Assembly: GCA_030765735.1 (NCBI GenBank)
Contig: JAVCBZ010000031.1
Span: 1 to 23,546, forward strand
Length of the DNA stretch: 23,546 nt
Direction of reading: 5' to 3'
Source of the DNA: Candidatus Susulua stagnicola
GTDB lineage: Bacteria > Omnitrophota > Gorgyraeia > Duberdicusellales > 4484-171
Made by a program: the position numbers and the translations under genes
Notes under the pieces: generated by a model
What the model was told of the DNA's origin: nothing
The model's database searches: none
The model's input: only the letters and a program-made list of their open reading frames with translations
Part shown: piece by piece, positions 1-8,426 of the stretch
Layout: each line of letters opens with the position of its first letter
How positions within the stretch are numbered: the stretch's first letter is position 1

Positions 1-203
1 CTTCAGCTGGTATAACTTCTGCAGTAGTAGAGGAATTAGAAGGATATAATTTGGATAATCAAATTATTGACAAGATTAAAAAGTGCTTTGACAGTTGCGA
101 TTTAGCACGCTATGCACCGGCAAGCATTAAACAAGAAGATATGGAAGAGATAGGTCATTTAATAGATGAGATTATTGATCAATTACAAAGGGTAAAAATA
201 TGA
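1..203 (+). CDS. batD: BatD-like protein, C-terminal end (partial)
   Basis: The frame ending with TGA at 201-203 is open back to the window edge and encodes about 66 residues ending in QLQRVKI. It contains the stretch CDLARYAP followed by an acidic helical tail, which resembles the C-terminus of BatD proteins of the Bacteroides aerotolerance (Bat) locus. The stop overlaps the ATG of the next gene (ATGA, 200-203), and that gene is BatE-like, so the two probably form a translationally coupled Bat operon. BatD proteins are membrane proteins with large periplasmic domains and are linked to MoxR AAA+ and von Willebrand A proteins; those partners would lie upstream, outside the window. The naming rests mainly on the neighbour and the CDLARYAP motif. 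Confidence 0.6.
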   Translation, partial: SAGITSAVVEELEGYNLDNQIIDKIKKCFDSCDLARYAPASIKQEDMEEIGHLIDEIIDQLQRVKI

Positions 204-967
204 AGTTTAAGTCAAGCATTTTACTTATTTTATTTGTATTTATATTTTGCATAAATTTAAATGCAGCAGACCTAAAGAAGACACGTTCATTATTTTATCA
301 AGGCAATAATTATTACAGCACGGCTGATTATGCTAAGGCAATAACTACTTATGAGAAAGCTCTTAGTTCGGGTTACGAGAGTGGACCTTTCTATTATAAT
401 TTAGCTAATGCTTACTTTAAAAACAAACAATTAGGTAAAGCAGTCCTAAATTATTTACGGGCTCAAGAAATTATGCCTAAAGATGCAGATCTAAAGTCTA
501 ATTTGTATTACGCACAATCATTTGTTAAGAATCGCACAATCAAGCTTAAAGAAGCTTGGTTTAAGAGGGCATTGTCTAATATAAATCAGACAATAAGCCT
601 TGATGGTATAACTTTAATCAGTGCAATTTTATATTTATTATTAGCAATTATGATTATAGGTTTTATTTTAAGAAAGAGTTTGAATAATATTTTTAAGTAT
701 AGTATTTTTGGAGTAGGGAGTTTATTGTTAATTAGTTTTCTGTTATTTTTTATGCAATTTCAAAATACAATGCTTAAAGAAAAAGCAGTTGTTATTGTTA
801 ACTCTGCAGATTCTAAATTTGAACCTTTTAGCGAAGCTACTACTTTTTTTACTCTTAATGAAGGTGAAAGTGTTTTTATAACTAAAGATAAAAATGGTTG
901 GTGCAAAATACGTCGCATTGATGGTAAACAAGGTTGGGTCAAGAAAAGCGATATTGAACTTTTGTAA
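200..967 (+). CDS. batE: BatE-like TPR and SH3b membrane protein
   Basis: This 255-residue protein starts with a signal peptide or N-terminal anchor (about residues 1-22, ending NLNAAD). Tetratricopeptide repeats follow at about 25-100 (YYSTADYAKAITTYEKAL, FYYNLANAYFKNKQLGKAVL). Two membrane helices lie at about 133-158 and 165-188, and a C-terminal bacterial SH3-like domain at about 193-255 contains NGWCKIRR and GKQGWVKKSDIELL. This TPR, two-helix, SH3b layout is that of BatE, which is found with BatD in stress and envelope operons. The ATG overlaps the batD stop by four bases. The likely role is a periplasm-facing scaffold in the Bat/MoxR complex; no enzymatic motif is visible. Confidence 0.75.
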   Translation: MKFKSSILLILFVFIFCINLNAADLKKTRSLFYQGNNYYSTADYAKAITTYEKALSSGYESGPFYYNLANAYFKNKQLGKAVLNYLRAQEIMPKDADLKSNLYYAQSFVKNRTIKLKEAWFKRALSNINQTISLDGITLISAILYLLLAIMIIGFILRKSLNNIFKYSIFGVGSLLLISFLLFFMQFQNTMLKEKAVVIVNSADSKFEPFSEATTFFTLNEGESVFITKDKNGWCKIRRIDGKQGWVKKSDIELL

Positions 968-969
968 AT

Positions 970-1404
970 ATGCAAAATAAAATGAAAAAAATACTTTGTA
1001 GTTTAGGTATTATTTTATTAATAATCTTTAATGTTAGAGCAGAAGATGAACAAGGTATTAAAGTTGATGTCTTGGCAAAAACAACCTCAAGTTGGGATGG
1101 GAATATGCTTCCAAATTATCCATTAGAAAATCCAGAAATAACAATTTTAAAGATTACGATTTTTCCAGGAACTCAATTACCATTACATTATCATCCAGTT
1201 ATAAATGCTGGTGTGTTAATAAGTGGAGAATTAACCGTGATAACTGAGGACAATGAGATATTATATTTGAAAGCAGGAGAAACAATTGTTGAAGTTGTTG
1301 ACAAATGGCATTATGGAAAGAATGAAGGTGATCTGCCAGCCGAAATTATAGTTTTCTATGCCGGGACACCGGAAATTCCTATTACGATTAAAAAAGAAGA
1401 TTAG
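970..1404 (+). CDS. Secreted cupin-domain protein
   Basis: This small protein has an N-terminal signal peptide (KKILCSLGIILLIIFNVRA) and a single cupin barrel. The metal-binding motif is seen as PLHYHPVINAGVLISGE, with a second conserved part around the GETIVEVVDKWHYGKN segment; the histidines and the glutamate could bind a metal. The start at 970 lies two bases after the batE stop. An internal ATG at 982 begins MKKILCS, which looks more like a classical signal peptide start, and neither start has a clear Shine-Dalgarno, so the first four residues are uncertain. The product should be periplasmic or exported. Single-domain cupins of this sort have no predictable substrate. It is probably co-transcribed with batE. 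Confidence 0.75.
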   Translation: MQNKMKKILCSLGIILLIIFNVRAEDEQGIKVDVLAKTTSSWDGNMLPNYPLENPEITILKITIFPGTQLPLHYHPVINAGVLISGELTVITEDNEILYLKAGETIVEVVDKWHYGKNEGDLPAEIIVFYAGTPEIPITIKKED

Positions 1405-1478
1405 ATTTATAAAATGAACCATTCTAAAACAAAGCAGTAATTTTTATAGTGGCATAATTGGGAAAAAGGAGGCTAGAT

Positions 1479-1733
1479 ATGGAAGAGCAAGAGATCGGGG
1501 TAGTTGATCATTTTTTTGATAAGATTTCTGTTGGAATGATTAAATTAAGTGGTGCACTTAAGGTCGGAGAAACTATTCATATTAAAGGGAAAGACACTGA
1601 TTTTTCTCAACAGATTGAGTCTATGCGAATAGAGTTTGATAATGTAAATGAAGCTGGAGAAGGAGATAAAGTAGGTATAAAAGTTGCCCAAGTACTTCAT
1701 ACAAATGATAAAGTATACAAAGTTATTGTTTAG
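1479..1733 (+). CDS. EF-Tu domain 2-like small protein (translation elongation factor-like)
   Basis: I start this 84-residue protein at ATG 1479 because an AAAAAGGAGG ribosome site ends seven bases upstream. The longer frame from TTG 1458 would place that site inside the gene. The sequence (VGVVDHFF-type start, GAIKLSGALKVGETIHIKG, and a final DKVGIKVAQ-like segment) matches the beta-barrel fold of translation GTPase domain 2. Stand-alone proteins of this kind are commonly annotated as translation elongation factor-like and resemble the tail of U32 peptidases. There is no GTPase domain, so it is not an elongation factor itself. Its function is unknown, and it appears monocistronic. Confidence 0.75.
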   Translation: MEEQEIGVVDHFFDKISVGMIKLSGALKVGETIHIKGKDTDFSQQIESMRIEFDNVNEAGEGDKVGIKVAQVLHTNDKVYKVIV

Positions 1734-1862
1734 AGAGGGTTATAATTTTAGCTTGCTAAAGCTTGGTAAAGATATACTATAAATAGTGTTGGCGTGGGTG
1801 AGAGGTTTTTCATAGAGACACTAGATAGGTAAAAAGAAAATTGTAATTAAGGAGTTTTGTTC

Positions 1863-3965
1863 GTGTCTAAATTAATATTTAAAAATTACGGTGGAAGTTA
1901 TCAACTTAGAATCCAGAATGCTCAGGATTTAGAGAAGATTAGTATTCTTGATCAGGTGCATTGGGCGGCTACTAGCGTTCCAGTTAGCAGCCTTAATTGT
2001 GACTCAGTATTTACTTCTTATGTAGATACTGATCAAAATGGACGGATTAGGACTAATGAAGTTAAAGCGGCTCAAGCTTGGTTATTTCGGTTTCTTAGCA
2101 ATCGTGATCGTTTATCTGTTGGGAGTGATGTTCTAAATTTGAATGATATTGATATTAGTCATTCTGAGGGTCAAAAATTAGTTAAAGTAGCAGAACTTAT
2201 TTTAACTAATCTTAATTCCTCAGGAGCAAATGAAATTACTTTGAGTCAAGTGCGTGATATTCAGAGTATTATGGCTAATGCTGCAAATAATGGCGATGGC
2301 ATTATTCCTCCAGAAGCTACATTTGACCCTAATTTAGTTGATTTTATTACCTCAGTTATAGAGACTATTGGTTCTGTTCCTGATGCTAGCGGTAAAGCTG
2401 GGATTGGTCAAGAGCAACTTGAAATGTTTTTTAGTGAGACCCAAAACTATCTCACTTGGAAAGAAAAAGGTGAAATTCTTAAAGGAAGTAATTCTACAGA
2501 GGTTATGCCGTGGGGAAAGCAAACGCCACAAGCTTATGAATTAATAAGTACTTTAGAAGAGAAGATTGAGCAGTACTTTATGCAGTGTATAATTGTTAAG
2601 CTTGATCAAAGAACAGTGCTTAAGATGCAACTTCGTCAGAATGAACTTGATGAAATTGATTTTACAGATAAGTCAGCAATTGAAGATCGAATTAAGAATT
2701 TTCCTTTAGCTTTACCTAATTCAAAAGGTGTTCTAGATTTAGAAGGAGTAATTAATCCAGCATATGCTGAGAGTTTATCTGAGCTTAGGGAGATAGTTTT
2801 AAAGCCTGCTCTTGGTGGTTCGGTTAAAAATTTTACCCAAGAACAATGGAATAAAATAAAAAGTATTTTTATTTTTTATCAAATGTGGCTAAAAAATAAG
2901 CAAGGAGCAAGAGTAGAAAAGTTGGGTGTAGATAAACTAAATGCTTATTTAAAAGGACCTTACAGAAAACAAGTAAGTCAGCTTATTGCAGAAGATCTAG
3001 CTGTGGCAGATGATTTAAATCAAGTACATAATTTGGAAAAGTTAATTCTTTATCAAAGATGGTTAATGGAATTAGCAAATAATTTTGTAAGTTTCCCAAA
3101 TCTTTATAATCCTAAAAAAAGGTCTCTTTTTGAAAAGGGCACCCTAATCATTGATGGGAGACAAATTACTTTTACAATCAAGGTTCAGAATAGGCAAGAA
3201 CATAGAAAAATAGCCGAAAAAAGTTGTATGTATTTATTGTATGTAGAAATTGTTGGTCGTTATGATAAGGATGTTAAATTTGATATTGTGGCTGCAGTAA
3301 CTTCTGGGATTGCTGGAGGGTTACATATTGGAAAACGTGGTATCTTTTTTACTGTAGATGGTCAAGAGTGGGATGCTCAGGTGGTGGATATTGTGGATAA
3401 TCCTATCAGCATCTATGAATCGATTAGAGCACCTTTTCGTCAATTTACAAATTTCATCAAAAAACAAGTAGATAAATTTACTAAATCTCAAGAAGATAAA
3501 TTAGAAAAAGGTCTTACTACTCCTAGTGCTTCCGGTATGACTCGAGATATCCTGTTAGGTGGTGGTATAGCGATTGCAGCTTTAGGATCATCTTTTGCCT
3601 ATATTACTAAAGCCCTTTCTCAAGTAAAGCCAACACATATTTTATTAGCATTAGCAGGAATGGTAGTTATTATTTTATTACCAAGTATAATTGCTGGGTT
3701 TATTAAAATAGGTAAAAGAGACATGAGCGTTATTTTGGAAGCTTCGGGTTGGGCAGTAAATGTTCATATGAAGCTAAGCGCTATTTTGGGACGGATTTTT
3801 ACTCATACACCAAGGTTACCTAAAGATGCACGCAAGGAGCGCAAAGATGTTTTAGCACAGTTTGTAAAAGAATTCGATTATTCATCTTTGCGTCGCCAAG
3901 TTTTATTGTTATTAGTTTTAATCGTTTTGCTTATTGTACTTGGTTTAAGATTATTTTCACTTTAA
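1863..3965 (+). CDS. Large EF-hand membrane protein of unknown function
   Basis: I prefer GTG 1863 because AAGGAG at 1849-1854 is eight bases upstream; the TTG at 1857 sits too close to it. The product is about 700 residues. Near residue 60 there is a good calcium-binding EF-hand loop, DTDQNGRIRTNE. Weaker EF-hand-like loops follow at about residues 145 (NNGDGIIPPE) and 175 (DASGKAGIGQEQ). The long middle is helical and charged with no motif I recognise. Three membrane helices lie near the C-terminus (about 565-588, 596-618 and 680-700), so the protein is a C-terminally anchored membrane protein with a large soluble region. It is flanked by unrelated genes. I do not recognise a named family; the calcium sensing role is inferred only from the EF-hand. 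Confidence 0.7.
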   Translation: MSKLIFKNYGGSYQLRIQNAQDLEKISILDQVHWAATSVPVSSLNCDSVFTSYVDTDQNGRIRTNEVKAAQAWLFRFLSNRDRLSVGSDVLNLNDIDISHSEGQKLVKVAELILTNLNSSGANEITLSQVRDIQSIMANAANNGDGIIPPEATFDPNLVDFITSVIETIGSVPDASGKAGIGQEQLEMFFSETQNYLTWKEKGEILKGSNSTEVMPWGKQTPQAYELISTLEEKIEQYFMQCIIVKLDQRTVLKMQLRQNELDEIDFTDKSAIEDRIKNFPLALPNSKGVLDLEGVINPAYAESLSELREIVLKPALGGSVKNFTQEQWNKIKSIFIFYQMWLKNKQGARVEKLGVDKLNAYLKGPYRKQVSQLIAEDLAVADDLNQVHNLEKLILYQRWLMELANNFVSFPNLYNPKKRSLFEKGTLIIDGRQITFTIKVQNRQEHRKIAEKSCMYLLYVEIVGRYDKDVKFDIVAAVTSGIAGGLHIGKRGIFFTVDGQEWDAQVVDIVDNPISIYESIRAPFRQFTNFIKKQVDKFTKSQEDKLEKGLTTPSASGMTRDILLGGGIAIAALGSSFAYITKALSQVKPTHILLALAGMVVIILLPSIIAGFIKIGKRDMSVILEASGWAVNVHMKLSAILGRIFTHTPRLPKDARKERKDVLAQFVKEFDYSSLRRQVLLLLVLIVLLIVLGLRLFSL

Positions 3966-3993
3966 AATATCTAAAGATAAGTTTAATATGTGA

Positions 3994-5010
3994 TTATTGG
4001 GAGAAAGAAATATGTTCTCCGATAAGAGTAATTTCTTCACGATTATGGTAAAGGTGCCTGATTTTTAATGATGAACAATAAGGAGTAATTCTAGTTTTTT
4101 CATCTTTAATTTTTCTTATCAGGGCTATTGGGTCGCTATGACCTATTTTTAAGGTCACAATAAACTTACGACACCAGGCATTTATTAACCAAGTGCTTAA
4201 AAGTTTTAGGATTATTTCTGGATTTTCAATTATATCGCAGAAAAGCCAATCAGCGCTTTTGTTTTTATTTGGTCTAAATTTCAAAGCATCTTCCCTTAGT
4301 TGAGTAAGGTTAGGATGGGATTTTACTGGTTCTCTAAGAGAGGCATTATCAATGGCTATTACTTTAGCTCCACGCTTAAGTGCACTGTAACTCCAACCTC
4401 CAATAGCTGCTCCAAGGTCAATTACTGTTTCATTTGCCTTGGGTTGGCAATCTAATACATAATAAGCTTCTTCGATTTTCAGATACGAACGTGAAGGAGC
4501 TAAAGGGTCCATTTGCATACGCTGTTGGTTCTGTGCCAAAGCAAAGAAGGAGACAAAAGCAATATTAAAATCAGTGAAGTAAACAAAAAATCCTCCTTGA
4601 AAATCATTGGTAAGAGTCAAGTTTTCATCAAGAAGTTTTGATACTCGCGAGACTTTTTTACTTATTTTCATAAACCAGGCTTTTTTAATTGTTTTAACTC
4701 TTAAGTTAAGCTTATTCTTGGGACTAGAGGTAAAAATAAGTGGCAACGAGAGATTTATATTTTTATTTTTGATATATTCGGTGAATAAATTACTAAGTTT
4801 AGTTGACCAAGCATTTACTGAGTTTTCTGAAATTTCAAAGGAGTCTTTTAGAATAAGTTCGGCAAAACAAAATTCAGGTTTTAAAATTTTAAGGCTGGAA
4901 GAGGCAAAAACATGGCTTAGGCCGCTACTTTTAACACTAATGTTATTTAATGTTGTTTCACGGATTAATATATTTTCGTAACTTTTTTTACAAGTAATAA
5001 GTAAATTCAT
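3994..5010 (-). CDS. rlmM: RlmM-like 23S rRNA ribose 2'-O-methyltransferase
   Basis: This 338-residue protein resembles RlmM, which methylates the 2'-O of C2498 in 23S rRNA using S-adenosylmethionine. The N-terminal half is a degenerate THUMP-like RNA-binding part. The C-terminal half is a Rossmann methyltransferase with the SAM motif DLGAAIGGWSY. The four catalytic residues of RrmJ-type 2'-O-methyltransferases are in place: K in APSRSYLKIEEAY, D in WLFCDI, K in VTLKIGHSD and E in REEITLIG. The length is close to E. coli RlmM. It is the only clear minus-strand gene, convergent with the EF-hand gene and divergent from the beta-CASP gene. No Shine-Dalgarno is obvious. Confidence 0.85.
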   Translation of the reverse strand: MNLLITCKKSYENILIRETTLNNISVKSSGLSHVFASSSLKILKPEFCFAELILKDSFEISENSVNAWSTKLSNLFTEYIKNKNINLSLPLIFTSSPKNKLNLRVKTIKKAWFMKISKKVSRVSKLLDENLTLTNDFQGGFFVYFTDFNIAFVSFFALAQNQQRMQMDPLAPSRSYLKIEEAYYVLDCQPKANETVIDLGAAIGGWSYSALKRGAKVIAIDNASLREPVKSHPNLTQLREDALKFRPNKNKSADWLFCDIIENPEIILKLLSTWLINAWCRKFIVTLKIGHSDPIALIRKIKDEKTRITPYCSSLKIRHLYHNREEITLIGEHISFSQ

Positions 5011-5036
5011 TTTTAATATAATAAATTATTTAAAAT

Positions 5037-5045
5037 AGTATAACA
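5037..5045 (-). promoter_or_regulatory. Possible extended -10 promoter for rlmM
   Basis: Read on the minus strand the sequence is TGTTATACT, an extended -10 element about 27 bases before the rlmM start. No convincing -35 hexamer lies at the usual distance, as expected for extended -10 promoters. The AT-rich surroundings make chance matches likely. Confidence 0.3.
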
Positions 5046-5085
5046 TGAAAAAATAAATTTTGGTACTATTCTTCTTGTAAAATAA

Positions 5086-5115
5086 TTGCTTATTCATAAC
5101 ATCTTGGTGTATAAT
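5086..5115 (+). promoter_or_regulatory. Sigma-70-like promoter for the beta-CASP gene
   Basis: TTGCTT (5086-5091) and TATAAT (5110-5115) are separated by 18 bases on the + strand in the divergent intergenic region. Transcription would begin about 75 bases before the ATG at 5195. Confidence 0.45.
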
Positions 5116-5194
5116 GAATAATAATTCCAGGAATTAGTTTTATCTATGTAATCAAAAAGATATATTTTAGCTAGATAAACTAGGAGCAATTTAG

Positions 5195-6601
5195 ATGGCA
5201 TTAACTATTGAATTTTGTGGTGGAGCCAGAACAGTTACTGGTTCAATGCATCTTGTATCAGCTGGTCGATCTGAAGTTTTATTGGATTGTGGGCTTTTCC
5301 ATGGACGTCGTGATGAAGCCTATGAAGTTAATTCTAACTTTCCATTTAATCCTCAACGTTTAAGAGCTTGTATTCTGTCTCATGCTCATATAGATCATTG
5401 TGGTAATATTCCTAATCTTGTTAAAAAAGGCTACAGAGAACATGTTTTTGTGACTCCTCCTACAAAAGAATTGTGTCAGTATATGTTTCCTGATAGTGGT
5501 TATGTCCAAGAAGAGGATGCAAGGTATGTAAATAAAATTAATAGGCGTCGTGGGTTACCATTAAGATCACCATTATATACCAAACAAGAAGCTGAGGATT
5601 CTCTTAAATATCTTAGATCTCTTGAATATAATACTAAATTTGCTCTTTCAAAAGAAATAGATTTGACTTTTTTTGAAGCTGGCCATATTCTTGGTTCGGC
5701 AGTGCCAGTTTTAGATGTTAAAACTTCTCGAGGGTCAACTAGAATAGCCTATGCCGTTGATTTAGGTCGCTATGGAATGCCGCTTTTGCGAAACCCTGAA
5801 ATACCTAAAGACATTGATTATCTTATTATTGAAAGTACTTATGGAGGAAGAAGCCATACTAGCATTGAGGATGCTGAAGATAAGTTGTCTGAGGCTATTA
5901 ACCGAGCTGTGAAGCGAGGAGGAAAAATCATTATTCCTTCTTTTGCTTTAGAGCGGACACAACTAATAGTATTTTTTATAAGTGAGTTAATAAAAAAGAA
6001 AAAAATTAAGAAGATTCCTATGTATGTTGATAGTCCGTTAGCAGTTAATTTAACAACAGTATTTCGAAAGAATTGGGAGTATTTTGATGATATAACCAAA
6101 GAATCTTTTTCAAGAGAAGAGGATCCTCTTGGTTACGATAATATTACCTATATTACACAGTTGCAGGATTCTAAGAAACTCAATGATCAAAAGGGACCAA
6201 TGATTATTATCTCAGCTTCAGGAATGTGTGAGAGTGGACGCATCCTTCATCATTTAAAGAATAATATTGAAAATCCTCTTAATATGGTGATTGTGATTGG
6301 TTTTATGGCAAAAAATACTTTAGGAAGACGTATTGTAGAGCGTGAAGAACAGGTTAAAATATTTGGAACACCTCGAGAATTAAAAGCTGAAGTAATTACT
6401 TTAAATGCATTTAGTTCGCATGCAGATAAAAATGGACTCATTGGATATGTAAAACGATGTCAAGGTAAATTAAAAGAAGTTTTTATTGTTCATGGTGAAG
6501 AGGAACAATCAAATGTTTTAAGAACTAATATTAAAAAGATGAATATCAAAGTTCAAGTACCAGCAAAAGGTGAAGTAGTCTATTTATCAACTAGAGAATA
6601 G
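5195..6601 (+). CDS. Beta-CASP metallo-beta-lactamase-fold RNA-processing nuclease
   Basis: This 468-residue protein is a full-length member of the YSH1/COG1236 family of zinc-dependent RNA nucleases. Visible motifs in order are HAHIDHCG (motif 2), the EAGHILGSA histidine (motif 3), AVDLGRYG with the metal-binding aspartate (motif 4), and then the beta-CASP motifs: E of IIESTYGG (A), the histidine in the SGMCESGRILHHLKN segment (B), and SHADKNGL followed by VHGEEEQ (C). All metal ligands appear intact. Such enzymes act as endo- or 5'-exonucleases in RNA maturation or decay. GGAG at 5182-5185 precedes the ATG. It is a chromosomal gene with its own promoter. Confidence 0.88.
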   Translation: MALTIEFCGGARTVTGSMHLVSAGRSEVLLDCGLFHGRRDEAYEVNSNFPFNPQRLRACILSHAHIDHCGNIPNLVKKGYREHVFVTPPTKELCQYMFPDSGYVQEEDARYVNKINRRRGLPLRSPLYTKQEAEDSLKYLRSLEYNTKFALSKEIDLTFFEAGHILGSAVPVLDVKTSRGSTRIAYAVDLGRYGMPLLRNPEIPKDIDYLIIESTYGGRSHTSIEDAEDKLSEAINRAVKRGGKIIIPSFALERTQLIVFFISELIKKKKIKKIPMYVDSPLAVNLTTVFRKNWEYFDDITKESFSREEDPLGYDNITYITQLQDSKKLNDQKGPMIIISASGMCESGRILHHLKNNIENPLNMVIVIGFMAKNTLGRRIVEREEQVKIFGTPRELKAEVITLNAFSSHADKNGLIGYVKRCQGKLKEVFIVHGEEEQSNVLRTNIKKMNIKVQVPAKGEVVYLSTRE

Positions 6602-6651
6602 AAGTGATTTTTCTTGTAAAAAATAAGGTTTGATACTGAGATAATTTAAAT

Positions 6652-7509
6652 ATGAAGATAAGTAATATCCTTAAACAAAACAACAAAGGTGTAGCTTTTG
6701 AATTTTTTCCACCTAAAAGTGAGAAGGGTAGGGATGCGCTTATTCGAACAGTTAAGGCTTTAAAAGGGTCTAATCCGCTGTATACTTCTATGACTTGTGG
6801 AGCTGGTGGAACTACTAAAGAAATAACTCAAAATGCAGTTTCCTTGCTTTTAGAGGAGAGAGGATTAGAGGTCGTACCTCATTTAACTTGTCTTGGCTTA
6901 TCGTCAGAAAGCCTTACAGAACTTTTAGATAATTATAAGTTCAAGGGGATTGACAATATTATGGCTTTACGTGGCGATCCTCCAGAAGGTATTAGTGACT
7001 TTAATTTTTCAAGCCAAGATTTTTCTTATGCTGTAAATTTGGTTAAGTCGATAAAAGAATATGGGCATTTTTGTATTGGAGTAGCTGTGTATCCTGAAGG
7101 ACATATTGAAGCTTCTTCTCTTGATGATGATTTAGAATATGCTAAACAGAAAATTGATGCTGGAGCTGATTTTGCTGTGACTCAAATGTTTTTTGATAAT
7201 ACTCATTACTATAGATTATTAGATAAGATGCAGAAGAAGAGTATTAATATTCCAATTTTACCGGGAATCCTACCTTTAACTGATATTGCTAAAGTTAAAC
7301 AATTTGCTTCTATTTGTCATACCACGATTCCTAAACATATTGAAGAGGCTATGGCTAGTTTTGCTAACAAACCTCAAGAACAAGAAGAGGCTGGGATTAA
7401 TTTTACGATAAAACAATGCCAAGATTTGGCGAAAAATGGGGTTGGAAAGATTCATTTTTTCACTCTTAACAAACCAAAAATAATTAATACCATCTTAGAA
7501 GCCATTTAG
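6652..7509 (+). CDS. metF: Methylenetetrahydrofolate reductase
   Basis: This 285-residue protein has the MetF TIM-barrel signatures: the N-terminal FEFFPPKSEKG, LTCLG at the end of an early strand, and the flavin-binding IMALRGDPP segment, followed by the FAVTQMFFD and PILPGILP strands. It catalyses FAD-dependent reduction of 5,10-methylene-THF to 5-methyl-THF, feeding methionine synthesis or, in acetogen-like metabolism, the methyl branch of the Wood-Ljungdahl pathway. The length is normal for the family. The gene follows the beta-CASP gene by 50 bases and has no strong ribosome site. It is cytoplasmic. Confidence 0.93.
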   Translation: MKISNILKQNNKGVAFEFFPPKSEKGRDALIRTVKALKGSNPLYTSMTCGAGGTTKEITQNAVSLLLEERGLEVVPHLTCLGLSSESLTELLDNYKFKGIDNIMALRGDPPEGISDFNFSSQDFSYAVNLVKSIKEYGHFCIGVAVYPEGHIEASSLDDDLEYAKQKIDAGADFAVTQMFFDNTHYYRLLDKMQKKSINIPILPGILPLTDIAKVKQFASICHTTIPKHIEEAMASFANKPQEQEEAGINFTIKQCQDLAKNGVGKIHFFTLNKPKIINTILEAI

Positions 7510-7547
7510 ATTTTTACTTTCATACCTTTGGCACCCCTTTTTAGTGC

Positions 7548-7576
7548 TTGACAAAATATACAAATCAGTATATTAT
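7548..7576 (+). promoter_or_regulatory. Promoter with inverted-repeat operator of the AbiE-like pair
   Basis: A near-consensus promoter, TTGACA (7548-7553), 17 bases, TATTAT (7571-7576), lies directly before the toxin gene. A perfect inverted repeat, AATATAC (7555-7561) and GTATATT (7568-7574), separated by six bases, occupies the spacer and overlaps the -10. This is the expected place for repression by the DNA-binding antitoxin. Only seven bases separate the -10 from the ATG at 7584, so the transcript may be leaderless. Confidence 0.65.
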
Positions 7577-7583
7577 CTAGAGT

Positions 7584-8426
7584 ATGATTTCTATTGATAA
7601 AATTAAGAAAAAGGCAGAACGAGAAGGCGTAAACGTTAATTTTGTGTTTAAAGAATATCTTCATTTTCTTGTTTTGGAATATCTTTTCGAAAAAGGTTGT
7701 TTTTTTAATCTTATATTTCAGGGCGGTACAGCTTTACGATTTGTTTATAAAGGCGTTAGGTATTCAGAAGATTTAGACTTTGTTTTAAAGAAAAAGGATG
7801 GCCATTTTCTTGAAGGCTTCTTTGAAGGCCGTCTGAAGCAACTGCCGGCATATGTTAATAGATTTATCCCTTTTATTAAAAACGTCCAGCTAAAAGTTCA
7901 AAAGGATACTCTAACTTTTAAAAGATTTAATCTTATCTTAGAATTAGAAGGCTTTAAGGCAAAGGATAAAACAAATATTGAAATTGTCAATATTCCTTCT
8001 TACGAGAACCAAGTAGTTATTCTCGAGCGGGAAGATATTGCGATTAATCCAGCTATTGCAGTGGAAACCCCTCATGAAATCCTGAGTGATAAATTTGTAG
8101 CTCTCGCCGCTAGGCGTTATCTCAAAGGCAGGGATATTTGGGACATTTATTTTATTTTGAAAACATTAAAAGTTCCTTTAGACAAGAAAATAGAAAAGTT
8201 GGTCGTTAAAAAAATTGCTGATTACGGCATGAGCTTAAATGAATTCATTACAGGTTTTAAAAATAATCTTTGTTTGTTAAAAAAAGAAGGATATGAAATC
8301 CTAAAAGAGGAAATGGATAAATTCTTGCCTTTTGCTTACAGGGCTGTATTCAAAACTAAATACAAAGAGATTGTTTCATTTGTATGGACGAGGTCGACTA
8401 ATTTGCTTAAAGAGATTATAAAATGA
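7584..8426 (+). CDS. AbiEii-like nucleotidyltransferase toxin
   Basis: This 280-residue protein carries the DNA polymerase beta-like nucleotidyltransferase signature of the AbiEii/MenT toxin family: GGTALRF followed by RYSEDLDFVL, with the paired acidic residues of the DxD motif, then a conserved lysine and arginine-rich helix (LSDKFVALAARRYLKGRDIWDIYF). Family members transfer nucleotides to tRNA or other RNA and arrest growth, giving phage defence or addiction. The gene comes first in a two-gene unit and overlaps the antitoxin by four bases (ATGA). In the classical abiE operon the antitoxin is first, so the order here is reversed. The ATG lies almost at the expected transcription start. Confidence 0.82.
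   Translation: MISIDKIKKKAEREGVNVNFVFKEYLHFLVLEYLFEKGCFFNLIFQGGTALRFVYKGVRYSEDLDFVLKKKDGHFLEGFFEGRLKQLPAYVNRFIPFIKNVQLKVQKDTLTFKRFNLILELEGFKAKDKTNIEIVNIPSYENQVVILEREDIAINPAIAVETPHEILSDKFVALAARRYLKGRDIWDIYFILKTLKVPLDKKIEKLVVKKIADYGMSLNEFITGFKNNLCLLKKEGYEILKEEMDKFLPFAYRAVFKTKYKEIVSFVWTRSTNLLKEIIK

Noticed and set aside
1753..1783. Possible promoter before the EF-hand gene
   Set aside because: TTGCTA and TATACT or TATAAA are spaced 14 or 19 bases, outside the usual range, in AT-rich DNA.
4607..4981. 124-codon + strand frame opposite rlmM
   Set aside because: It lies wholly antisense to the well-supported rlmM and shows no domain of its own.
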